Shown: positions 7,823 through 14,313 of the stretch, piece after piece
Numbering within the stretch: position 1 is the first letter of the stretch
Layout: each line of letters opens with the position of its first letter
From: Candidatus Zipacnadia bacterium
Lineage (GTDB): Bacteria > Armatimonadota > UBA5377 > JALGUK01
Assembly (NCBI GenBank): GCA_029820875.1
Contig: JALGUK010000017.1
Coordinates: 1-18,347 of the forward strand
DNA: 18,347 nt
Reading direction: 5' to 3'
Translations under genes and position numbers: made by a program
The notes under the pieces: model-generated
The model's input: the letters and a program-made list of their open reading frames with translations, nothing else
The model's database searches: none
What the model was told of the DNA's origin: nothing

Positions 7823-8445
7823 TTCTCGTCCTCTTGCTGATAATTGCAAACGCGGCTGGATGGACTATTTCGATTCGGCAGGCACGTGAGCCGGCAGTTG
7901 ACTTGGACATGATGGCTATACCGATGAACTTTGACGGTTGGCAGGGGACCGACGTGCCACAGCCAAAGGCTGTTCTGCGGGCGTTGGCTGGTGATGCGCT
8001 CCTGCGTCGAACATACAAGCGCAACGATGTCACGATTGATTTCTGGGCCGTCTTCGGGCGCGATTGGCGGGACCTTCACTCACCGGAAGGATGTTATCTG
8101 GCCGGCGGGTGGACGATTATCGGCGGGCGGAATGTGGATGTGCCTGCATCCGGGAAACCGCACCGTGAGATTCACGGACGCCTCTTCGAAGCGAGAAAGA
8201 ACGGTGAGAAACTGGTTGCCTTATACCTGTTTGCGACCAAGCAGGGCACCATGCCCGATCGTGCGCGACTTGGATGGTCTCTGCTGAAACCCGGTGATGA
8301 TTCTTATGGGCTTTTGATTCACGCGGCCACTATCGCGGATGATGGAGAAACCCGCGCGGCCGCTGAGGTAACCGAGTTCACGCAGGCTATTTACCCGATT
8401 GTGGCGCGATTGCTCGTGCCCTCCGAGGCAGGTGTCGGGAAGTGA
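7795..8445 (+). CDS. epsI: EpsI-like exosortase-associated protein (DUF3485)
   Basis: 216 residues. The GTG at 7795 is chosen because GGGAGG (7781-7786) lies 8 bases upstream and the product then starts with one membrane anchor (~7-28). The rest is predicted periplasmic. The block GRDWRDLHSPEGCYLAGGW, with His95 and Cys100, is the hallmark of the EpsI/DUF3485 family. That family is either fused to the C-terminus of exosortases or encoded next to them, and is thought to assist sorting or polysaccharide export; its biochemical activity is not settled. The start overlaps the exosortase end by 28 bases, and the stop overlaps the next start (GTGA at 8442-8445). It is therefore part of one tightly coupled unit. 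Confidence 0.82.
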   Translation: MHGYQTRLVILVLLLIIANAAGWTISIRQAREPAVDLDMMAIPMNFDGWQGTDVPQPKAVLRALAGDALLRRTYKRNDVTIDFWAVFGRDWRDLHSPEGCYLAGGWTIIGGRNVDVPASGKPHREIHGRLFEARKNGEKLVALYLFATKQGTMPDRARLGWSLLKPGDDSYGLLIHAATIADDGETRAAAEVTEFTQAIYPIVARLLVPSEAGVGK

Positions 8446-9086
8446 CGTCTGTCGAAGAGACAGTGGCTCTTTCTCAGCCTACAAAGGCGTATTTTATTGC
8501 GAAGCGCATCATAGACGTGATAGGCGCGGGCGTCGGACTAATCCTATTGGCGCCGCTCTTTGGGCTCATAGCTGCAGCGATCAAGCTTGATTCGCCGGGC
8601 TCGGTGTTCTTTACCCAGATCAGAGTCGGTAAAGACGGCCGCCATTTTCGATTCTACAAGTTCAGATCAATGTGCTTGGACGCTGAGTACCTGCGTAAGT
8701 CCATAGAGCACCTCAACGAAGTAAGCGGGCCTGTCTTCAAGACGCGCAATGACCCCCGCATCACCGCGGTCGGTGCGTTGTTGCGCCGGTTCAGCCTTGA
8801 TGAGCTTCCACAGCTTATCAACGTGCTCAAGGGTGATATGAGCCTTGTAGGCCCGAGGCCTCCTCTTCCTGAGGAAGTGGAAGATTACGAGCCGTGGCAT
8901 ATGCAGCGCCTCTCGGTGACGCCGGGACTGACGTGCATCTGGCAGGTTAGCGGGCGCAGTGACATTCCGTTCGACCGTTGGGTTGAGATGGACATCGAGT
9001 ACATCAGGCGGCGTTCATTACTGTTGGACCTGAAGCTGCTGCTGCTGACCATTCCAGCGGTCATCTCCGGGCGGGGTGCATACTAA
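8442..9086 (+). CDS. Undecaprenyl-phosphate sugar-1-phosphate transferase (exopolysaccharide initiation)
   Basis: 214 residues of the bacterial sugar transferase family (PglC/WcaJ catalytic core). One N-terminal membrane helix (~22-46) follows the basic [11 protein letters not shown] motif. Family blocks are present in order: [20 protein letters not shown] (~53-72), [10 protein letters not shown] (~99-108), the catalytic Asp120-Glu121 in FSLDELPQL, and [10 protein letters not shown] (~131-140). The enzyme moves a sugar phosphate from a nucleotide sugar to the lipid carrier undecaprenyl phosphate on the cytoplasmic side, the first step of exopolysaccharide assembly. It lacks the large N-terminal membrane domain of WcaJ-type enzymes, so it is the minimal monotopic form. 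The GTG start overlaps the EpsI-like stop by four bases. No glycosyltransferases, flippase or polymerase are in the window, so the rest of the pathway must lie elsewhere. Confidence 0.9.
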   Translation: MTSVEETVALSQPTKAYFIAKRIIDVIGAGVGLILLAPLFGLIAAAIKLDSPGSVFFTQIRVGKDGRHFRFYKFRSMCLDAEYLRKSIEHLNEVSGPVFKTRNDPRITAVGALLRRFSLDELPQLINVLKGDMSLVGPRPPLPEEVEDYEPWHMQRLSVTPGLTCIWQVSGRSDIPFDRWVEMDIEYIRRRSLLLDLKLLLLTIPAVISGRGAY

Positions 9087-9109
9087 GCGAATCGGAGAAA
9101 CCGTCGCTG

Positions 9110-9919
9110 ATGACTAAATCAACGAGTGGGCCGGCAGATGAAGCCATCCGGGTTGAAGTGGCTGAGCTTCCTGTTGAGGTCCGGGCACATGACAAGCGTA
9201 TTCGCGAGGAAGTTCTTACGCTCTGTCGAGGGTTTCTGACAGAGCATCCGCCCATTGCTGTGCTTAGGCTGGAGGCGGGGAGGCCGGATGAGTGGAGCCC
9301 ACCAGCGCACCTGCTGCGCGATTGCATCCGATTGACGCCGCCGGGGCTGAGTATTTGTGCGGGTAAGTCGTTTGAGCGCGTTTACGCGTGTCTGAACCCG
9401 GATGATTTCTACTGGTCCGTACGGGCGGTGCTACGAACTGTTTTCTACAATTTGACCAGCCTGCACCATGGGATACCGTTGCACGCCGGGGGTATCGTCA
9501 AGCGGAATCGCGCGTACGTGTTTGTCGGGCCGTCGGGGAGCGGGAAAACTACGATTGCGCGCTTATCTGCCCCGTATCTTGTGCTGGACGACGATTTGGT
9601 TTTCGTGCGCAAGAGCAACGGGCGCTTTGTGGCGCATTCCACGCCGCCATGGTCACGCAGCATACAGGGACTTGAGGCACCTGCGTGCTTCAATCTGGCG
9701 GGAGTGTACTGTTTGCGGCAGGGAGCCCGCCCGATGCTGAAACGCCTGGAGCCAGCGCTGGCCGCGGCCCGGATACTTGCATCGCCGCCCGGTGCGACGC
9801 AGGATGTCTGGAACGCGCTGCTCGCGGTGTGTGATGAACTTACGCAGGAAGTGCCATGCTTCGAACTGACATTCGCACCCGACAGACGATTCTGGGAGCT
9901 TATAGACTGTGACTGCTGA
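9110..9919 (+). CDS. HPr kinase-related ATP-binding protein
   Basis: 269 residues, starting at ATG 9110 with CGGAG upstream. A nucleotide-binding core of the HPr kinase/phosphorylase fold is visible: LHAGGIV (~124-130), Walker A GPSGSGKTT (140-148), and an acidic strand LVLDDDLV (157-164) in the Walker B position. The ~115-residue N-terminal region is not the standard HprK N-domain, and no HPr protein is encoded nearby. This fits the HprK-related families seen beside PqqD-like and nucleotidyltransferase genes in polysaccharide/exosortase loci and in some RiPP clusters, where an HprK homologue phosphorylates a lasso peptide. The 3' end overlaps the PqqD gene by 11 bases. The substrate is unknown; a peptide Ser/Thr or a sugar are both possible. 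Confidence 0.8.
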   Translation: MTKSTSGPADEAIRVEVAELPVEVRAHDKRIREEVLTLCRGFLTEHPPIAVLRLEAGRPDEWSPPAHLLRDCIRLTPPGLSICAGKSFERVYACLNPDDFYWSVRAVLRTVFYNLTSLHHGIPLHAGGIVKRNRAYVFVGPSGSGKTTIARLSAPYLVLDDDLVFVRKSNGRFVAHSTPPWSRSIQGLEAPACFNLAGVYCLRQGARPMLKRLEPALAAARILASPPGATQDVWNALLAVCDELTQEVPCFELTFAPDRRFWELIDCDC

Positions 9920-10181
9920 TAAGAAGCCGAGACGTGCCGCGGGAATCGCCTCCCGAAAAATCGGGGAGGAGACGGTCTTGGTGTCGCCCAAAACAGGCAA
10001 AGTATTCGTGCTCAACCAGACGGGAAGCCTCATCTGGGGGATGTGTGATGGGGAACGGTCCGTTGACGAGTTAGCCACGCATTTGGCGGCTGAATTCGGG
10101 GTTTTACGGGAGCAGGCCGGAACGGATGTGTTGGAGCTGATTGAGGAACTAGCGAAGCGCAATCTTGTTGAAATGGTTTAG
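9909..10181 (+). CDS. PqqD-like peptide-binding protein
   Basis: 90 residues, GTG start inside the 3' end of the kinase-like gene. It has the PqqD/RRE-type pattern: a short beta-rich N-terminus, the block VLVSPKTGKVFVLNQTGSLIW (~23-43), then helices containing GERSVDELATHLAAEFGV (~48-65) and a C-terminal LIEELAKRNLVEMV. PqqD-family proteins bind the leader of a ribosomal peptide and deliver it to a radical SAM enzyme. Here it lies directly between the kinase-like and radical SAM genes, with a 27-base gap to the latter. This is strong context for a peptide-modification role. The coding sequence also contains a small GC-rich hairpin near 9949-9969, which I judge incidental. Confidence 0.85.
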   Translation: MTADKKPRRAAGIASRKIGEETVLVSPKTGKVFVLNQTGSLIWGMCDGERSVDELATHLAAEFGVLREQAGTDVLELIEELAKRNLVEMV

Positions 10182-10208
10182 GCGGATTCGTTCGGAAAGC
10201 GGTAGCGA

Positions 10209-11360
10209 GTGGACAAAGTGGATGCCTTTGGAATGCTCATGGAGAAAGCGATGGCGGAGAGTATTCCGCTTTTCGCTCATCTTGAACTGACCGCAGGATG
10301 CAACCTGCGGTGTTCACATTGTTACGTCTCGCCGCCGAACGATACAGAGGCAGAACTTACAACGGCGGAATGGGTTGACACACTCGACCAGCTTGCCGCC
10401 GAGAATTGCCTTTTCCTGACTTTCTCAGGCGGGGAACCGCTGCTAAGAGCGGATTTAATGGATATCGTTGCGGCGGCCGTTGACAGGGGCTTTGCGTACC
10501 GGATCTTCACAAACGCCACTCTTGTGGACGAGCGTCTTGCCGATGCATTTGTCCAGCGGCTGCCGGTTGCCGTTGAGGTTAGCGTGTATAGCGCTGATGC
10601 AGCGACGCATGACGGTATCACCCGCATTCGCGGCTCATTCGACCGGACGATTCATGGGATTCGACTGCTGGTCGAGCGCGGCATTCGTGTGGTCGTCAAG
10701 AGTCCCATGATGCAGGAGAACTACATGCAGCTACCTGCCATGCGTGAGCAAGCGGAACAGTTGGGATGCGAATTCAAATATGATGCGGTAATCACTGCGC
10801 GTATTGACGGGGATACGGCGCCGCTTGCCCACCGACTGAGCGATGAGGACTATCGCACTCTGTTTTCGCAGGGTGATGGCTCTCTGCGCGTCACTGGCGA
10901 AGTTGACCTAGATCAACCGTTCTGCAATGCAGGACGAGCGAGGGTCTGTATCGGGCCGACAGGTGAAGTGTATCCATGTGTCGCGCTTCAAATCAGCGCC
11001 GGGCAGCTCCGCCGAAAGACATTTTCCGAGATCTGGCGAACCGGCGGGATACTGAATGAGCTCCGTTCGGTCACTAAAAGAGACGCGCATGAATGCGTGC
11101 ACTGCCGGTATTTGCCTTATTGTATGCGCTGTCCGGGAATGGCGTATGTGGAGGATGGGGATTGGCGGGGCCCATCCCGCGCCGCTTGCCAACTGGCACG
11201 GGTGCGGTATGAATTGGCGCAGGAACAGTCTAAAAAACGCAAGGGGTTGCCATCCAATAGCAATTTGTGGTACTCTAAGAAGAGTGAATCAGAGGAGAAC
11301 TCAGGGCAAGCCTTGGTGGATGTGTTTTCGCAGGAGCGGGGAGGTGGATGTCCGGAATAA
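10209..11360 (+). CDS. Radical SAM/SPASM protein, PqqE-like
   Basis: 383 residues, GTG start at 10209; an internal ATG at 10242 is possible. The radical SAM cluster motif is Cys31-x3-Cys35-x2-Cys38 (CNLRCSHC), followed by SGGEP (73-77), which contacts S-adenosylmethionine. The C-terminal SPASM region has eight cysteines (239, 247, 257, 296, 299, 305, 308, 327), enough for auxiliary iron-sulfur clusters. This layout is shared with PqqE, mycofactocin and sactipeptide/ranthipeptide maturases, which modify ribosomal peptides, and with some sugar-modifying enzymes. The Ser/Lys-rich tail (~340-383) is extra and unrecognised. It follows the PqqD-like gene by 27 bases and precedes the short peptides by about 60 bases, so peptide modification is the likely role. 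The reaction type cannot be told from sequence. Confidence 0.88.
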   Translation: MDKVDAFGMLMEKAMAESIPLFAHLELTAGCNLRCSHCYVSPPNDTEAELTTAEWVDTLDQLAAENCLFLTFSGGEPLLRADLMDIVAAAVDRGFAYRIFTNATLVDERLADAFVQRLPVAVEVSVYSADAATHDGITRIRGSFDRTIHGIRLLVERGIRVVVKSPMMQENYMQLPAMREQAEQLGCEFKYDAVITARIDGDTAPLAHRLSDEDYRTLFSQGDGSLRVTGEVDLDQPFCNAGRARVCIGPTGEVYPCVALQISAGQLRRKTFSEIWRTGGILNELRSVTKRDAHECVHCRYLPYCMRCPGMAYVEDGDWRGPSRAACQLARVRYELAQEQSKKRKGLPSNSNLWYSKKSESEENSGQALVDVFSQERGGGCPE

Positions 11361-11406
11361 CCCGCCTTTCGAGAAGCCGACGATGGCGAGCGTGAGGCTG
11401 AGCTAA
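11344..11406 (+). CDS. Possible 20-residue peptide with P-F-E-K-P motif
   Basis: A very short frame starting at GTG 11344, inside the 3' end of the radical SAM gene, with AGGAG (11332-11336) 7 bases upstream. The product MDVRNNPPFEKPTMASVRLS ends at TAA. The block P-F-E-K-P-x-M resembles P-Y-A-K-P-x-I in the longer peptide that starts 15 bases later, and resembles the leader region of short radical SAM-associated peptides. It could be a truncated second precursor, a coupling ORF that helps translate the next gene, or chance. No cysteine is present, so it could not be modified in the same way. Confidence 0.3.
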   Translation: MDVRNNPPFEKPTMASVRLS

Positions 11407-11420
11407 CGATTATCGAGATA

Positions 11421-11591
11421 ATGCACATGAAAGACAGGAAAGTCTCCAACGAGGAAAAGAAGCAGCCGTACGCAAAGCCAGCTATTATTTGTGAGCGGGA
11501 CGTTGACGTTTTTGCCGCCACTTGTGATAGCGCGCATTCGGGCCAGCCCGGTTGTCGGCTAGCGACGACCTGTCTTTACGCATTCAGTTAG
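11421..11591 (+). CDS. Candidate RiPP precursor peptide, four cysteines
   Basis: 56 residues from ATG 11421, or 54 from ATG 11427, which has GAGAT 8 bases upstream. The N-terminal half is charged (KDRKVSNEEKKQ) and leads into PYAKPAIICERDVDVFAATC. That pattern, aromatic-x-K-P then a hydrophobic pair then acidic residues and AA-x-C, is typical of short peptides next to PqqD/radical SAM/SPASM genes. The C-terminal part has Cys35, Cys45 and Cys51 with Gly, Ser and Thr around them; Cys24 lies in the leader-like part. It sits between the radical SAM gene (61 bases upstream) and the secreted peptidase (stop 7 bases before its first possible start). The role as substrate is inferred from context and motif. 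I do not recognise a named precursor family. Confidence 0.6.
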   Translation: MHMKDRKVSNEEKKQPYAKPAIICERDVDVFAATCDSAHSGQPGCRLATTCLYAFS

Positions 11592-11598
11592 CGGCTCG

Positions 11599-13188
11599 TT
11601 GGATGACTTGTCCGGCGCGACTGTGGTGGTAGCTACCGTGAATGCGTTGCAGCGGCGACGCGAGCAGTCATTGGTGCTGCTGGGGCTTACGGGTCTTCGA
11701 GCGCTGTGGTTGGTTTTTGCGGGCATCGTCCTTGGTCTGTGGGCAGTACCTGTTTGTGCTCGGAGTTGGAAGGTTCCGATTTCACGTGCCGGTTTGTATA
11801 CTCTGGATGTCTCAACAGCGGCGGCCATAGGAATTAAGGGCAAATTAGAGCAGATGTCGGTTCGATGCCACGGGCACGACATCCCTGTTGACATAAAGGC
11901 GGACCGAGGGTCCGCCTTTTTCTATGCCCAGCCAGCTCCCACTCCTTACTCATCCTCCACCATATACTGGATTTCCGAGGCTCAAGATGGGCCAGCGGCT
12001 TACCGTACGCAGGCGGCTGTTCCCGCGCAGGACACAGAGGTGGTCACCACGTTTCGCGAGTCTCTTCGGGCGGAGGTCCAAACCTACTACTATCAGCAAA
12101 TGCCCAATGGCCAGGGGAAGGACCACTGGTTCTGGAAACTCGTAATGCTGAAGCAACCCGCAAAGCTTCCCCTGAAGTGCCTCGGTCTCGTCGAAGGGGC
12201 ACCTGCAAAGCTGACCATCGCCCTTCACGGAGTCAGTTATCTGCCCGCCAGTCCCGATCACCACATTTCATTTGCTATCAACGGGCATTCCTTGGGGGAA
12301 GCGACCTGGGACGGGAATGTGCCGTATGTTTTCGAGGCGAATGTACCCGCTGGCGTATTGGTACCCGGAGACAACGAGGTGGAAGTTAGCGCAGTCGAGG
12401 ACAAGGTGCGCGAGCTTGACCTGGTTTTGGTTGACTACTTCGTTGTTGACTACACACGTGCATTGACGGCCGTTGACGATGCGCTGACTTTTACGCTCGG
12501 CCCGGACGTTGCAGCAGCGAGGGTAAACGGCTTCACCACCGATGACATTGAGGTGCTTGATATAACGAACCCGTTGGCGCCGGTCAAACTGACTGAAACG
12601 AAGATTGAGCCTGACGGGAAAGGATTCGACGTAGTGTTCGCGCCTGGGGTTACAGGACGGGCAACACGTTTCTACGCGGTGGCCCGTTCGGCCGCGATGC
12701 AATTGCCGAAAGCCACATTGGATCGCGCCTCGAACCTGAGGGCTCAAGAGAATCAGGCGGACTACATCATCATTGCACCGCAGGAATTCCATCAGGCACT
12801 ACAGCCCTTGGTTGAGCTGCATAAGAAGGATGGACTCGCAGTGATGACCGTGGATGTGCAGGACATATACGACGAATTCTCCTATGGCGATTTCACACCG
12901 TTGGCGATTCGGGATTTCATCGCCTATGCGAAGCAGCGTTGGGCCAAGCCAGCTCCGCGTTTTGTGCTTCTGGTCGGCGACGCGACCTACGACTACCAGG
13001 ACTATCGCGGTCGGGGCGAGCGCAGCTACGTTCCGACCTATATGGCGGATACCAAGCCTCACGGCCAAGTGGCCAGCGACAGTTTCTTCGCGTGCGTCGA
13101 AGGCGATGACCTGGTTCCGGATATTGCCGTCGGGCGTCTGTCGGCCCGGACGCCGGAAGATGTTGCAGCGGCGGTTGCGCGTATCTGA
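11599..13188 (+). pseudogene. C25 (gingipain-type) peptidase, N-terminal part, frame-broken
   Basis: This frame runs from possible starts at TTG 11599, GTG 11623/11626 or GTG 11638 to a TGA at 13188. The start at 11638 gives a signal sequence (basic MNALQRRREQ, then a hydrophobic core ending VPVCA), so secretion is likely. The next region (SRAGLYTLDVSTAAAIG, then DRGSAFFYAQPAPTPYSSSTIYW) matches the N-terminal propeptide-like region of C25 proteins. The catalytic domain begins near ADYIIIAPQEFHQALQPLVELHK and continues through FVLLVGDATYDYQDY to PDIAVGRLSARTPEDVAAAVARI, where the frame stops. The catalytic His and Cys lie in the second frame (13160-13714). Members normally continue for several hundred residues, so this is an interrupted gene. 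It follows the candidate precursor peptide and could have been its processing enzyme (inference). Confidence 0.75.
11895..11921 (+). terminator. Intragenic intrinsic terminator in the C25 peptidase
   Basis: AAAGGCGGACC (11895-11905) and GGTCCGCCTTT (11909-11919) form a perfect 11-bp stem with a GAG loop, and the T-run 11917-11921 forms the U-tract. It is as good as the terminator at 6291-6323, yet lies within the coding sequence (residues around ADRGSAFF). It points only in the + direction, because the reverse strand has just three T's. It could end most transcripts shortly after the precursor peptide gene. Confidence 0.65.
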
Positions 13189-13714
13189 GACCACCGGGCT
13201 GCAGGTGACGAAGCTGTACCTGCGTGAGCAGCCTTCGGTGAAGCAAATGACCGCTGCGATCATGAAACATCTGAGTGACGGGAACCTCTTTACGGTGTAT
13301 GTAGGGCATGGCGAACCGCGCTCGTGGGCACGTGAGCGGATTTTACAGGCGGACCAGCTCGAAAAACTCAAGGACGGCAAAGGCTTCACATTTGTTGCCA
13401 CGTTCACCTGTCTGGACGGCGCGTTTCAGATGATGCCAGAGTTGTGCATGGCTGAAAGCTTCATGAACTCTCCTACAGGTGGTGCGATTGCGTGCTTTTC
13501 GCCGACCGGGCTGGGATACCCGGACCAGCATGACGTGCTTGCGCAGGCGCTTTTTGGAAGCTTGCTCAAAAACCCCGGCCAAACGGTCGGGGAGGCTGTA
13601 ATGCAGGCTGAACGCGAGGCGCTTGCCGAGCGTCCCGATCTTGATGCTATTGTGCAGATGTACATTCTCTTCGGCGACCCGGCCCTCACATTGCGTATCG
13701 GCGGGCGGGGCTGA
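13160..13714 (+). pseudogene. C25 peptidase, C-terminal part with catalytic His/Cys, shifted frame
   Basis: A frame different from the upstream part; the first usable ATG is at 13160 (184 residues). Homology-like sequence begins around TTGLQVTKLYLRE. The catalytic pair of clan CD C25 peptidases is present: His50 in YVGHGEPRSW and Cys84 in ATFTCLDGAF, 34 residues apart, close to the gingipain spacing. CMAESFMNSPTGGAIACFSPTG and FGDPALTLR complete the domain. Between VAAAVARI in the first frame and this part, intact family members have roughly 30-45 more residues (Tyr-Glu and 'VADD'-type segment), which are absent. The break is therefore probably a deletion of a length not divisible by three, not a single-base slip. 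Without a signal peptide this piece alone would stay in the cytoplasm. Confidence 0.7.
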
Positions 13715-13727
13715 GGGGCTGCTGGGC

Positions 13728-14282
13728 ATGACTCATCAGTGGCGGCGCCAGTGCGGCTTCACGCTCGTCGAATTGCTGGTCGTCATCGGTATCATAAGTA
13801 TCCTCGCCGCCCTCATATTCCCTGTCTTCAGTCAAGTCCGAGAAAAGGCCCGGCGCACGGGGTGCGTGTCGAACCTTCGCCAACTTTGGCTGGGTCTGCG
13901 TATGTACGTGGACGACAATAACGGCAAATACCCGTATTACTGGGACCCGTGGGTCGGTGGGGAGGAGGGGCATAAGCTGATTAGCGTTCTTTACCCCAGA
14001 TATATCACACACCCCGGAGTCTTCTACTGCCCGAGTGCAAACAAATACGGTCCCGAGAACTTCCCTGACGCATGGCCGTATTTCGGCCTGATGAATCCCG
14101 ATGCTTTCCCGACGACCCCTACGTTTATGGCGCCGCTGTTGTGGGATATGAACTGGGGTGTGCATCCGGTCACAGGTAAAGTCTTCCAGAATCATGCCTA
14201 CGGATTCAACTTGGTGTTCGTAGACGGCCATGTGCAGTGGTACAAACAGGTGGACGAAGCACACAGCCGGACCACAGATTGA
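13728..14282 (+). CDS. Second type II pseudopilin-like protein within the operon
   Basis: 184 residues. ATG 13728 is preceded by GAGGGG (13713-13718), which overlaps the stop of the peptidase fragment. The class III prepilin signal is clear: MTHQWRRQCG then FTLVELLVVIGIISILAALIFPVF, with Glu at mature position +5; cleavage is expected after Gly10. EKARRTGCVSNLRQL and the C-terminal FNLVFVDGHVQWY are the same family marks as in the protein at 5484-6215. The head is shorter (about 60 residues fewer). Its place between the secreted peptidase and the nucleotidyltransferase-fold gene suggests a link to secretion or surface assembly, but no other type II secretion gene is present. Inner-membrane anchored, periplasmic head. 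Confidence 0.85.
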   Translation: MTHQWRRQCGFTLVELLVVIGIISILAALIFPVFSQVREKARRTGCVSNLRQLWLGLRMYVDDNNGKYPYYWDPWVGGEEGHKLISVLYPRYITHPGVFYCPSANKYGPENFPDAWPYFGLMNPDAFPTTPTFMAPLLWDMNWGVHPVTGKVFQNHAYGFNLVFVDGHVQWYKQVDEAHSRTTD

Positions 14283-14313
14283 GTTATTGGCGTCTGAAAG
14301 CCGGTGACAGTGG

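Noticed and set aside
9949..9969. GC-rich hairpin in the PqqD-like coding region
   Set aside because: It has a bulge and no T-tract, so it is not a terminator; likely incidental to codon use.
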